A stretch of 64,000 bases of DNA, from positions 558,001 through 622,000 of the forward strand of contig NZ_SRIF01000001.1 in assembly GCF_004681185.1 (NCBI RefSeq), given 5' to 3'. Position numbers and translations under genes: made by a program. The notes beneath the pieces are model-generated. The model saw only the letters and a list, made by a program, of their open reading frames with translations, was not told where the DNA came from and did no database searches. Below are positions 1 through 8,424 of the stretch, one piece after another. Each line of letters begins with the position of its first letter. Position 1 is the first letter of the stretch. Origin of the DNA: Haloarcula amylovorans (GTDB lineage: Archaea > Halobacteriota > Halobacteria > Halobacteriales > Haloarculaceae).

Positions 1-487
1 CGACCTCGTTTTGGATGACGGTGTCGGCGACCGCACCGCCGCTCGACCGGCCGTCGTCCTCGACCAGCCGCGCCGTCGATTCCCGCAAGTCCTCACAGCG
101 GTCGTGAGTGCCCACGTCGTTGGGGAACTTCCCTTCCCGACCGTACGGACAGAGGTCTCGCTTGCCGACGAGTGAGATGCCGTCGAGCGGGTCGTCCATC
201 CCCGCGTTGAGCGTCCGCAGGTCGTCGACGAACTGCTGCAGTTGCTGTTTGACCGGCGTGACGACGACCATCCGCTCGTAGAGGTCGGTGTCCCGAACGA
301 GGTGGGTCCCGGCGGTCAACGCCGCCATCGTCTTCCCGGTCCCGCAGGGCCCTTCCATCGCCAGAAAGCCGCGTGACTTCCCGGCCTCGACGGCGCGCTC
401 GATGGCGTCGGCCTGGTTCGCGTACGGCTCGTCGAAGCCGAAGTACTCCCGCCAGACTTCCTCACGAGTCGAGGCCGTATCCCGCAT
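1..487 (-). CDS. ATP-dependent DNA helicase, Rad3/XPD/DinG type (3' part cut by window edge)
   Basis: The minus strand reads open from 541 to the window edge. The N-terminal part has a Q-motif-like segment (EPYANQADAIE), a Walker A motif GPCGTGKT and motif Ia (VVVTPVKQQ). A Cys follows in KRDLCPYG, about where XPD/DinG helicases place the first ligand of their Fe-S cluster. These are 5'-3' superfamily 2 helicases of DNA repair. The ATG at 485-487 is preferred because a TTCAAATA box lies about 25 nt upstream, as in leaderless haloarchaeal genes; an ATG at 541 would add 18 residues. The remaining motifs and Fe-S cysteines are outside the window, so the exact subfamily cannot be settled. Confidence 0.8.
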   Translation of the reverse strand, partial: MRDTASTREEVWREYFGFDEPYANQADAIERAVEAGKSRGFLAMEGPCGTGKTMAALTAGTHLVRDTDLYERMVVVTPVKQQLQQFVDDLRTLNAGMDDPLDGISLVGKRDLCPYGREGKFPNDVGTHDRCEDLRESTARLVEDDGRSSGGAVADTVIQNEV

Positions 488-621
488 CGAACCGAGGTTG
501 GGCGTCCCCGTATTTGAACCGCCGGGTTCTAGCAACAGCATCGGGTGATAGTTTAGTGGTCAGTTCGAGCGTTCCGTGGAAAGTTCGCCCTGTGTAGCAC
601 AAGAAATCACCTTTCATTCCC

Positions 622-668
622 GGAAGACGCGGCGCGTCTTCCGACCGTCGCGGAATCTCCGATTCCGC
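622..668. repeat. two tandem short hairpins in the gap after mct
   Basis: Two inverted repeats lie 7 nt apart in the otherwise featureless 488-769 gap. The first has arms GGAAGACGCG and CGCGTCTTCC around one base (622-642). The second has arms GCGGAATC and GATTCCGC around TCC (650-668), which is a GGA triloop on the minus strand. They lie downstream of the minus-strand mct gene, so they could mark its transcript end. No T-run follows directly. Similar hairpins occur after nusG and between 34603 and 34701. Confidence 0.55.
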
Positions 669-769
669 TCAGCTCTCCCCGGTCGGTCGTTTCACTCGCC
701 GAAGCGGGTGGGTGGTTATAAAGCTCGACCCACGTCTGTCATCAGAAATAGCGTCCAGCCGTCTTTCGA

Positions 770-1960
770 TTAGTCGTCGCTTTCGGCGGCTTGTCGGTCG
801 CTCGCGGCCTCCGTCTCGTCAAGCAGTTCCTCGCGGTGTTCGTCCAACAGCGGCGCGCGGCCGCGGGGTCGCGGCATCGTCTCGGTCATCTTGATGGGGC
901 TCCCGGCTACGGTCATCTCATCATCGGCACCGGGTTGGGAGACGTCGGCGAGCATCTCGCGGGCGTGGACGTGCGGGTCTTCGAACACCTCGCTGGCGTC
1001 CTGCACGGGCGCGGCCGGGACGCGGCCGTCGAGCAGTTCGAGAATAGCGTCAGTCTCCTGCGTTCGGGTCCAGTCGGCGATTTCCTCGCGCAGTCGCTCG
1101 CGGTCGGCCCGGCGCGCGTCGGCGTCGGCGTAGTCGGCCGCGAGGTCAGGGCGGTCCATCGCGTCACAGAGCGCGCGCCAGTGGCGGTCGTTGAACGCCG
1201 CGACGACGACGTGGCCGTCGGCGGCACGGAACGCGTCGTAGGGGAACAGCGTCGGGTGGGAGTTGCCCTGTCTGGTCGGCGGGTCGCCGTCGCAGGAGTG
1301 TTGATAGACTGTGCGCTCACACAGCGAGACCATCGCATCGTACATCGCGGTATCGACGTACTGGCCCTCGCCGGTGCGTTCGCGGTGGTGGACCGCGGCG
1401 AGGATACCGACGGCGTTGAGCGCGGCGGTGAAGATGTCGCCGACGCCGGGGCCGACCTTCGTCGGCGGGCCGTCTTCCTGTCCGGTTATCTCCATCACGC
1501 CGCCGAGCGCCTGCGCGATGAGGTCGAAAGAAGGCTGGCCCTGTCGGTGGGTCTCGCCCGTGCGCGGGTCGCCGAAGCCGCGGATAGAGGAGTAGATTAG
1601 CTGCGGGTTGCGCTCCCGAAGCGTCTCGTAGCCGCAGTCGAACTTCTCCATCGTCCCGGCTTTGAAGTTCTCGACGACCACGTCGGCCCGCTCCACCAGC
1701 GAGAGGAACGCCTCGCGGTCCTCGTCGGTCCGTAGGTCCAGTTCGAGGGAGCGCTTGCCGCGGTTGACGCTCTGGAAGTAGCCGCCGTAGGCTTCCTCGT
1801 CGGCGTCCGCCACGAACGGCGGGTTCGACCGGATCATGTCGCCGCCCGGCCGCTCGATCTTTACCACGTCCGCGCCCATGTCCGCGAGCAGCATCGTACA
1901 GTACGGTCCGGACAGGACCTGTGTGAGGTCTAACACTCGCAGGTCGGCAAGCGCACCCAT
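770..1960 (-). CDS. mct: succinyl-CoA:mesaconate CoA-transferase (CaiB/BaiF family)
   Basis: A 396-residue class III CoA-transferase. The CaiB/BaiF N-terminus is clear (RVLDLTQVLSGPYCTMLLADMG), and Asp146 in PSFDLIAQALGG sits where the family has its catalytic aspartate. Family members move CoA between carboxylates. Here the substrate is inferred from context: the gene is divergent from mamA-mamB-mal-mch-citE, which matches the Haloarcula methylaspartate cluster, where the enzyme activates mesaconate with succinyl-CoA. The start at 1960 has a TTTATC box about 27 nt upstream. Sequence alone would only support a CoA-transferase of unknown specificity. Confidence 0.88.
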   Translation of the reverse strand: MGALADLRVLDLTQVLSGPYCTMLLADMGADVVKIERPGGDMIRSNPPFVADADEEAYGGYFQSVNRGKRSLELDLRTDEDREAFLSLVERADVVVENFKAGTMEKFDCGYETLRERNPQLIYSSIRGFGDPRTGETHRQGQPSFDLIAQALGGVMEITGQEDGPPTKVGPGVGDIFTAALNAVGILAAVHHRERTGEGQYVDTAMYDAMVSLCERTVYQHSCDGDPPTRQGNSHPTLFPYDAFRAADGHVVVAAFNDRHWRALCDAMDRPDLAADYADADARRADRERLREEIADWTRTQETDAILELLDGRVPAAPVQDASEVFEDPHVHAREMLADVSQPGADDEMTVAGSPIKMTETMPRPRGRAPLLDEHREELLDETEAASDRQAAESDD

Positions 1961-2081
1961 GCGAGAAGGGATGTGAGGCGCAGTGATAAATCATGGTGAT
2001 AAATCATTATAAATTGTATAAGGGCATATTATCATGAAAGACCATTAACTTTATACACATCCCACGAGTCGTCACTGGTAC
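1961..2081. promoter_or_regulatory. AT-rich divergent promoter of mct and the mamA operon, with a direct repeat
   Basis: This is one of the most AT-rich stretches in the window. GTGATAAATCAT occurs twice (1983-1994 and 1996-2007), 13 nt apart, and overlaps the minus-strand TTTATC box for mct. A CTTTATAC box at about 2049-2056 serves mamA on the plus strand, about 26 nt before its ATG, so both transcripts look leaderless. The repeat could be an operator controlling one or both sides; that is inference. Confidence 0.6.
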
Positions 2082-2522
2082 ATGCCCCGGACCGTCATCC
2101 TCGGCGTGATTGGCTCCGACGCACACGTCGTCGGTATCACAATCCTCGAGCAGGCGCTCTCGGCCGCTGGCTTCGAGGTCGAAAACCTCGGCGTCCAGAC
2201 CTCACAGGCCGAGTTCGTCGAAAGCGCGAAAGCTCACGACGCCGAGGCTGTACTTGTCTCGTCGCTGTACGGGCACGCCCGGCAGGACTGTGAGGGGTTC
2301 CACGAACGGCTCGAAGCGGCCGGTCTCGACGTGTGGACCTACGTCGGCGGGAACCTCGCCGTCGGACAGGACGACTTCGAGACCACGCGCGAGACCTTCC
2401 GCGAGATGGGTTTCGACCGGGTCTTCGACGCCGAAACGGACCCGGAGGAGGCCATCGCGGCGCTCCGACAGGACCTCCAGCTCACGACGACGGAGGCCGA
2501 ACGGGTCAGAGTCGACGGGTAA
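2082..2522 (+). CDS. mamA: methylaspartate (glutamate) mutase, small B12-binding subunit
   Basis: A 146-residue B12-binding protein. Glutamate mutase converts L-glutamate to L-threo-3-methylaspartate using adenosylcobalamin. The small subunit carries the cobalamin, and the signature D-x-H-x-x-G is visible as Asp13, His15 and Gly18 (GSDAHVVG); His15 would be the lower axial cobalt ligand. A later VSSLYGH segment and GGNLAVG fit the Rossmann-like fold. It is the first gene of a tight operon, three bases before mamB, its catalytic partner. Also called glmS or mutS in the literature. Length matches the family (about 137-150). Confidence 0.95.
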   Translation: MPRTVILGVIGSDAHVVGITILEQALSAAGFEVENLGVQTSQAEFVESAKAHDAEAVLVSSLYGHARQDCEGFHERLEAAGLDVWTYVGGNLAVGQDDFETTRETFREMGFDRVFDAETDPEEAIAALRQDLQLTTTEAERVRVDG

Positions 2523-2525
2523 TCC

Positions 2526-3980
2526 ATGCCGACAGACAGCAAGCTCTCCACCGACCAGCTACAGCGTATCGCAAACGACCTCCGCGACGAGTGGCCCACG
2601 GGCCGAGAAGTCGACTTCGAGGAAGCGGTCAGCTTCCACGAGTCCTTGCCGGCTACCAAGCAGTTCGCCCCGGTCCTCGAATCTGCCGACCGGCCGCTGC
2701 TCCAGCCACGTGCTGGCGTCCCCTGTCTGGAGGACCAGATTTCGCTCCTCCGCTACTTACAGGACGAAGGGGCCGCGGATCTCCTCCCGACGACCATCGA
2801 CTCGTATACGCGGGACAACGAATACGAGAAAGCCGAGGAGGGACTGGCGGCCTCCCGGAACAGCGAGGCCGACGAACTCAACGGCTTTCCCGCGGTCAAC
2901 CACGGCGTCGAGGACTGTCGCCGACTCGTTCGCGCACTCGACGCACCCATCGAAGTCCGCCACGGCACGCCCGACGCGCGCCTGCTGGCGATGGTCACCC
3001 TCGCCGGCGGCTTCCAGTCCTTCGAGGGCGGCCCCATCTCGTATAACATCCCCTACACGAAACGCCACGACCTCGCGACGACCATCGAACACTGGCAGTT
3101 CGTGGACCGGCTCTGTGGCGCGTACACGGAGCGTGGCGTCACGATAAATCGAGAACCGTTCGGTCCGCTGACCGGAACGCTCGTTCCGCCATGTATCGCC
3201 ATCGCGGTGATGCTCGTCGAGGGGCAACTCGCCGCGACGCAGGGCGTGCGCTCGGTGACGCTCGGTTACGGACAGGTCGGCAATCTGGTGCAGGACGTGG
3301 CGGCCCTGCGCGCGCTGCGGAAACTCGGCGAGGAGTACCTCCCCGACGCCGTTACCGTCACCACCGTTTTCCACGAGTGGATGGGCGGGTTCCCACCCGA
3401 CGAGGCTCGCGCCAACGGCGTCATCAGCCTCGGCGGCGCGACGGCGGCCGTCGCCAAGCCCGACAAGGTCATCACGAAGTCCCCACAGGAGTTCCAGGGA
3501 GTCCCGACGAAGGAGGCCAACGCCGCCGGCCTCCGCACGACGAGACAGCTCATCGATATGATGATAGAGCAAGACATCGACCTCGGTGGTATCGACGACG
3601 AACAGCGGCTCATCGAACGCGCCACTCGCGCGCTGATGGACGCCATCTTCGAGGCCGGCGACGGCGACGTGGCACAGGGCGTCATCGATGCCTTCGACAC
3701 TGGCGCGCTGGACGTGCCGTTCGCACCGAGCGACGCCGCCGCCGGGGCGGTCCTGCCCGCCCGCGACGACGATGGCCGGGTCCGCATCTTCGAGTTCGCC
3801 GACCTCGCCCTGCCCGACGACATCAAGGAGATTCACGCCGCGCGACTGGGCGAACGCGCCCGTACGGAGGGCCGCGACCAGTCGTTCCGCATGGTCGCCG
3901 ACGACGTGGACGCCATCAGCGACGGGAAACTCATCGGTCGGCCGACCGGGAAGCAAGGAGGTGCCAGCGATGCGGATTGA
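2526..3980 (+). CDS. mamB: methylaspartate (glutamate) mutase, catalytic epsilon subunit
   Basis: A 484-residue protein matching the TIM-barrel catalytic subunit of coenzyme B12-dependent glutamate mutase in length and motifs (LLQPRAGVPCLEDQISLLRYLQ near the N-terminus, GFPAVNHGVEDCRRL, SFEGGPISYNIPY). With MamA it performs the radical carbon-skeleton rearrangement of glutamate to methylaspartate, the committing step of the methylaspartate cycle. It starts 3 nt after mamA, and its last 11 nt overlap the start of mal, so translation is probably coupled. Also known as glmE. Confidence 0.95.
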   Translation: MPTDSKLSTDQLQRIANDLRDEWPTGREVDFEEAVSFHESLPATKQFAPVLESADRPLLQPRAGVPCLEDQISLLRYLQDEGAADLLPTTIDSYTRDNEYEKAEEGLAASRNSEADELNGFPAVNHGVEDCRRLVRALDAPIEVRHGTPDARLLAMVTLAGGFQSFEGGPISYNIPYTKRHDLATTIEHWQFVDRLCGAYTERGVTINREPFGPLTGTLVPPCIAIAVMLVEGQLAATQGVRSVTLGYGQVGNLVQDVAALRALRKLGEEYLPDAVTVTTVFHEWMGGFPPDEARANGVISLGGATAAVAKPDKVITKSPQEFQGVPTKEANAAGLRTTRQLIDMMIEQDIDLGGIDDEQRLIERATRALMDAIFEAGDGDVAQGVIDAFDTGALDVPFAPSDAAAGAVLPARDDDGRVRIFEFADLALPDDIKEIHAARLGERARTEGRDQSFRMVADDVDAISDGKLIGRPTGKQGGASDAD

Positions 3981-5241
3981 CGCGATACGGGCTGTTCCGG
4001 GCGTCTCTGGCTTCTTCTTCGACGATCAGCGCGCCATCAAGGACGGCGCGACCCAGCGCGGGTTCGACTACGATGGCCCGCCGGTGACGGAGGGGTTCGA
4101 CCGAGTCCGCGAGGCCGGCGAGTCGCTCATCGTCGAAATCGAACTCGCCGACGGCACCGTCGTCACCGGCGACTGCGCGGCGGTGCAGTACTCCGGCGCT
4201 GGCGGCCGAGACCCGCTGTTTCGAGCCGAGGCGTACCGTCCGGTCGTCGAAGGCGTCGTCGCCGACGCGCTTCGGGGCCGAGATGCCACGCTGTTCCGCG
4301 AGAACGCGGAGACGCTGGAAACCCTCGACCCCGAACGCTCCGGCGGTGACCGCCTCCACACGGCGGTTCGCTACGGCGTCTCCCAGGCCCTGCTGAACGC
4401 CGCCGCCCGCGACCGCGGACAGACGCCGACTGACGTTCTTTCGGCGGCCTACGACACAGACCCGGCGACCTCGCCTGTCCCGGTGTTCGGCCAGTCGGGC
4501 GACGAGCGCCGGACCAACGCCGAGAAGATGCTCATCAAGGGTGTCCCCGTCCTCCCCCACGGCCTGTTCAACAGTATCGAGAAAGTGGGCGAGGACGGCG
4601 AGGGACTGCGCGAGTACCTCGCGTGGCTCGCCGACCGCGCCGACGAACTCGGCCCCGAGAACTACTCCCCGCGTTTTCACGTCGACGTCTACGGCATCCT
4701 CGGCGAGGTGTTCGGCCCGCCGTACGACCGGCCGGAGGTCACGGACTACTTCGAGACGCTACGGGAGGCCGCCGCGCCGTACCCGCTCCAGGTCGAGGGG
4801 CCGATGGACGCCGGCGGTCGCGCGGCCCAAATCGAGCAGATGGCCGACCTGCGCGACGGCCTCCGAGACGCTGACGTCGCGGTCGACATCGTCGCCGACG
4901 AGTGGTGCAACACCTTCGAGGACGTGCGAGCGTTCGTGGACGCGGGCGCGGCCGACGTGGTGCAGGTGAAGACGCCGGACCTCGGCGGTATCCAGCGGTC
5001 GGCGGAGGCGGTGCTGTACTGCGACGGCACGGACACCCGCGCGTATCTCGGCGGCACCTGCAACGAGACGGTCACGTCGGCGCGGGCCTGCGCTCACGTC
5101 GCCCTCGCAACCGACGCCGCACAAGTCCTCGCAAAGCCCGGCATGGGCTTCGACGAGGGATTCATGGTCGTCACCAACGAGATGCGCCGCGCCCTCAGCC
5201 GTCAGCAAGGCGGCCGGCAGGAGGTGCGCGCCGATGACTGA
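3970..5241 (+). CDS. mal: methylaspartate ammonia-lyase
   Basis: A 423-residue enolase-superfamily enzyme that deaminates 3-methylaspartate to mesaconate. Residues consistent with the studied clostridial enzyme can be seen: His197 (VLPHGLFNS), metal ligands near Asp239 (FHVDVYG), Glu276 (QVEGP) and Asp310 (VADEW), and the catalytic lysine Lys334 (VQVKTPDLGG). The frame stays open to 3688 inside mamB. The ATG at 3970 is chosen because the protein then begins with the family's usual MRI..IRAVPG, and a strong GGAGGTG ribosome-binding site lies just before it. Its end overlaps mch by 8 nt. Confidence 0.95.
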   Translation: MRIDAIRAVPGVSGFFFDDQRAIKDGATQRGFDYDGPPVTEGFDRVREAGESLIVEIELADGTVVTGDCAAVQYSGAGGRDPLFRAEAYRPVVEGVVADALRGRDATLFRENAETLETLDPERSGGDRLHTAVRYGVSQALLNAAARDRGQTPTDVLSAAYDTDPATSPVPVFGQSGDERRTNAEKMLIKGVPVLPHGLFNSIEKVGEDGEGLREYLAWLADRADELGPENYSPRFHVDVYGILGEVFGPPYDRPEVTDYFETLREAAAPYPLQVEGPMDAGGRAAQIEQMADLRDGLRDADVAVDIVADEWCNTFEDVRAFVDAGAADVVQVKTPDLGGIQRSAEAVLYCDGTDTRAYLGGTCNETVTSARACAHVALATDAAQVLAKPGMGFDEGFMVVTNEMRRALSRQQGGRQEVRADD

Positions 5242-6322
5242 CTGGAACGACCCCGGAGCGCTCAACTGCTCGGACGAGGATACCTTCGACGCGCTCCTCG
5301 ACCGCGCGACGACCCGCGAGAAGGGGAATTACTTCGAGTTCTTCGCGGAGGGCGACGAACTCAGCCACGACCCCGGCCTGCGCCTCTCACAGCACGGCAG
5401 CGAGCAGTGGATGGGTCAGACGCTGAACCACGACCCGGCGTACTGGCGGGCCGACACCGCCCGCGACCGGGACTTCGACGGCGTGCCGGTCCACCCTGAT
5501 TACCTGCTCGCCTGCGTGATGGGGATCTCGGTCGAGGACCTCTCGGAGAAGGGTGGCTACTTCCTCGGGCGGACCGATGTCGAATTTCACCGCTCGGCGT
5601 ATCCCGGTACCGAACTGGCTGTCACCTCTCGCGTGGTCGACACCCGTACCTCGTCGTCGCGGCCCGCCTACGGCATCGTGACCTGGGAGACGGAGGGTCG
5701 GGACCGCGAGACGGACGAGCGCCTCGTCTCCTACGAGCGGACGAACATGATCCCGCGGCGCGAACCCGCTGCGACGGACGGAAGCGGGTCGATGGCCGAC
5801 GGCGACGGGGCCGACCCCGCGACGCCCGACCTCCCCGAGACGCTCCTCGCGCCAGACGGTATGCACTTCGAGGACTTCCGTGATGCACTCGAACAGGCCA
5901 GCGAGGCGGACGCGGCCGTCGCCTATCGCCACGAACGCGGGCGGACGATGGACGACCAACTCGTCGCAGGTTTGCCGCTCGCGACGCTCAACACCGCCCG
6001 CCAGCACCACAACCGCGACGAGATGGCCGACTCGCCGTCGGGCGACATCGTCGCCTACGGTGACGTGACACGCTCCATCGCGCTGGCACACGCCCGCTCG
6101 GACGAGGCAACCTACCGCGAGCGCCGCTTCGAAGACGAGCGGTTCCACACCTTCGTCACGATTGGCGACACCGTCTACGGGTTCACTCGCGTCCTCGACT
6201 GCGACTCGGACGCGGGTCCCGACCGCACGGGCGCGGTGACATTCGAGCACGTCGCGTTCAACCAGGACAGCACCCCGGTCTACTCGGGCCGGCGAACCGC
6301 CCTCATCCAGCGACAGCAATGA
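5234..6322 (+). CDS. mch: mesaconyl-CoA hydratase (MaoC-like)
   Basis: A 362-residue protein of two hot-dog-like halves. The N-terminal half has FAEGDELSHDPGLRL and the HPDYLLACVMGISVEDLS segment; the C-terminal half has a MaoC-type stretch (YRHERGRTMDD, HHNRDEMADSP). It hydrates mesaconyl-CoA to beta-methylmalyl-CoA. Its place between mal and the lyase gene, with overlaps on both sides (8 nt with mal, ATGA with citE), and its length match the mesaconyl-CoA hydratase studied in Haloarcula hispanica. Other MaoC family members act on different enoyl-CoAs, so context decides the substrate. Confidence 0.9.
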   Translation: MTDWNDPGALNCSDEDTFDALLDRATTREKGNYFEFFAEGDELSHDPGLRLSQHGSEQWMGQTLNHDPAYWRADTARDRDFDGVPVHPDYLLACVMGISVEDLSEKGGYFLGRTDVEFHRSAYPGTELAVTSRVVDTRTSSSRPAYGIVTWETEGRDRETDERLVSYERTNMIPRREPAATDGSGSMADGDGADPATPDLPETLLAPDGMHFEDFRDALEQASEADAAVAYRHERGRTMDDQLVAGLPLATLNTARQHHNRDEMADSPSGDIVAYGDVTRSIALAHARSDEATYRERRFEDERFHTFVTIGDTVYGFTRVLDCDSDAGPDRTGAVTFEHVAFNQDSTPVYSGRRTALIQRQQ

Positions 6323-7365
6323 CCGACACACGACTCTGCCGCACGTTCCAGACCGCACCGGCCGCCGTTCCGCGAGACAACAGCGCGAAGTTCCTCGACT
6401 CGGGCCTGACGAGCGAGGGGTTCCAGACCCCCGATTGGCTGGTGCCCGACATCGAGGACGGCACCGCGCCGTCGATGAAAGACGAGGCCGTCGAGAACAT
6501 CGCCGACCGGCTGCCCGACCACGCGCCCGACTTCGCCGGGGAGATTCTCCCGCGCGTCGAGTGGGCATACGACGGCGAGCAGTTCCGCGAACGCGGGACT
6601 GAACAGGTCCGCCGCCTCGCCGACGACGTTGGCGAGCACCTCGACGGATTCGTCTTCCCGAAGGTCGGCCGCCTCGACGACGTGCGCGATGCCGCCGGCG
6701 TGCTGGCCGACGCCGAGCGCGAGGCGGGCCTCGCCGACGGGACGCTGGAGATGGCGATAATTCTGGAGACCGCTGCTGCTCGCTCGGACCTGCGCGAAAT
6801 CTGCCAGTTCGCCGCCGACTCCCGGCTGTCTGGCATCGTCTTCGGCCCGGTCGACTATACGGCGGAACTGGGCGGTCGTGCGCTCCACGGCGAGCGCCCG
6901 CGCTGGGACAGCCTGCTCGAAGCGCTCTCGAACGAGACGAGCGCCGCCGACATCGTCGCCATCGGCGGCCCGTTCGACCAACTGTTCCACGAACGGGCCG
7001 GTGTCACCTACTACAACGCCGAGGGGTACGCCGACCAGGTCGAACACGAGGCGACCATCGGAATCGACGGCTCGTGGTCGCTCCACCCTAAACAGACCGC
7101 ACAGGCCAATCGCGTCCACATGCCGAGCGGCGAGGAACTGGACCGCGACCTCACCAAAATCGAGGCGTTCAACGACGCCAAGCGCGAGGGCACGGGAGCC
7201 GTCGTCGTCGACGGCCAGATGGTCGACGAAGCGACCTACAAGAACTTCGCCAACACCGTCCAGAAAGTGCGCGCCATCGACGAGGCCCATCCCCAGCAGA
7301 CCGGGAAGCACTACGACGACGCGCTGTTGTCGCGGGCGCTCGACGTGGACCTCATCTTCAACTGA
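6319..7365 (+). CDS. citE: beta-methylmalyl-CoA lyase (CitE/HpcH aldolase family)
   Basis: A 348-residue CitE-like TIM-barrel lyase, the last gene of the cluster, starting in an ATGA overlap with mch. Family marks are VPDIEDGTAPSMKDEA (the metal-binding acidic stretch), FVFPKVGRLDDV, MAIILETAAA and GSWSLHPKQ. In the cycle it splits beta-methylmalyl-CoA into glyoxylate and propionyl-CoA; glyoxylate then joins acetyl-CoA to give malate. Malyl-CoA lyase activity is also plausible, because haloarchaeal CitE paralogues overlap in substrates. A gap of about 60 nt follows before the next operon. Confidence 0.88.
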   Translation: MTDTRLCRTFQTAPAAVPRDNSAKFLDSGLTSEGFQTPDWLVPDIEDGTAPSMKDEAVENIADRLPDHAPDFAGEILPRVEWAYDGEQFRERGTEQVRRLADDVGEHLDGFVFPKVGRLDDVRDAAGVLADAEREAGLADGTLEMAIILETAAARSDLREICQFAADSRLSGIVFGPVDYTAELGGRALHGERPRWDSLLEALSNETSAADIVAIGGPFDQLFHERAGVTYYNAEGYADQVEHEATIGIDGSWSLHPKQTAQANRVHMPSGEELDRDLTKIEAFNDAKREGTGAVVVDGQMVDEATYKNFANTVQKVRAIDEAHPQQTGKHYDDALLSRALDVDLIFN

Positions 7366-7425
7366 GTTCGCGTCACCGCGCTCGTCGGGACTAACCTCAA
7401 GCCCGTCCGGTCCCTTCGTCCAGTG

Positions 7426-8424
7426 ATGAACGCCATCGAGGTAGATGGACTGACGCGGCGGTACGGTGATCTCGTGGCCGTCGACGACGTGTCCTTCGCC
7501 GTCGCGGAGGGGGAGATTCTCGGCTTGTTGGGACCGAACGGCGCGGGCAAGTCCACGCTGGTCAACACGCTCTGTACGCTCTTACGTCCGAGCTCGGGAA
7601 CGGCGCGGGTCGCCGGCCACGACGTTGCGGCCGACCCCGGCGGCGTCCGGGCGAGCATCGGTGTCGTCTTTCAGGAGCCGGCGCTGGACGAGGAACTGAC
7701 CGGCGCTGAGAACCTGCGGTTTCACGCACGACTGTACGGCATCCGCAAAGCGCGTCAGCAGGAGCGGGCGAGAACTGTTCTCGAACTCGTGGACCTCGCC
7801 GACGACGCGGACAAACCAGTCGGCGAGTACTCCGGCGGGATGGCCCGACGGCTGGAACTCGCTCGCGGCCTGCTTCACGAACCCGACGTGCTCTTTCTCG
7901 ACGAACCGACCGTCGGTCTCGACGCGGGGACGCGAAAGACCGTGCGGGAGTACATCGCCCGTCTCAACCGAGAGGCCGGCGTCACTGTGGTCCTGACGAC
8001 CCACTACATGGAGGAGGCCGACGCGCTCTGTGACCGGGTCGCCATCGTCGACGACGGGAACGTGGTCGCCCTTGACGCGCCCGACGCGCTGAAAGACTCG
8101 CTCGGCGGCGACGTGGTTCGTATCGGCACCGACGACCCGGCGGCCGTCAAGCGGGCGGTCCCGAACGAACCGTGGGTCCGCTCGGTGACAGTGACCGATG
8201 GGAGCGTGGAGGTCGGCGTCGACGACGGCGAGCGCCGGGTCGCGACGCTCGTCACCGCCGCCAGCGACGCGGCCGGCGTCGAAACCGTCTCTGTAGACCG
8301 GCCGACCTTGGAACGGGTGTTCCTCTCGCTGACCGGCCGTACCGTCGCGGAGGCCGCCGAATCGACCGGGGAGCCGCCCGCGACCGCCGTGAGCGCTGAG
8401 ACGGGCGGTGACGACGATGACTGA
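7426..8424 (+). CDS. ABC-2 type exporter, ATP-binding subunit (DrrA-like)
   Basis: A 332-residue ATPase with Walker A GPNGAGKST near residue 40, Q-loop FQEP, ABC signature YSGGMARRLE, Walker B LFLDEPTVGLD and the switch histidine in LTTHYMEEAD. The C-terminal extension is typical of DrrA-type exporter subunits. It drives export of an unknown substrate (drug, lipid or other amphiphile) together with the permease that overlaps its end by 8 nt. ATG at 7426 is preferred; a GTG one codon upstream is possible. A second, unrelated exporter of the same broad class is encoded at 13589-15387. Confidence 0.92.
   Translation: MNAIEVDGLTRRYGDLVAVDDVSFAVAEGEILGLLGPNGAGKSTLVNTLCTLLRPSSGTARVAGHDVAADPGGVRASIGVVFQEPALDEELTGAENLRFHARLYGIRKARQQERARTVLELVDLADDADKPVGEYSGGMARRLELARGLLHEPDVLFLDEPTVGLDAGTRKTVREYIARLNREAGVTVVLTTHYMEEADALCDRVAIVDDGNVVALDAPDALKDSLGGDVVRIGTDDPAAVKRAVPNEPWVRSVTVTDGSVEVGVDDGERRVATLVTAASDAAGVETVSVDRPTLERVFLSLTGRTVAEAAESTGEPPATAVSAETGGDDDD

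Noticed and set aside
791-1600. Long plus-strand frame opposite mct (269 codons)
   Set aside because: Mirror of a well-conserved CoA-transferase in GC-rich DNA; its sequence is Val/Arg/Gly-rich without domains.
2757-3956. Long minus-strand frame opposite mamB
   Set aside because: Shadow of a confident enzyme gene; no promoter or motif of its own.
3688-3969. N-terminal extension of mal into mamB
   Set aside because: Residues do not match the family, and a strong ribosome-binding site precedes the ATG at 3970.
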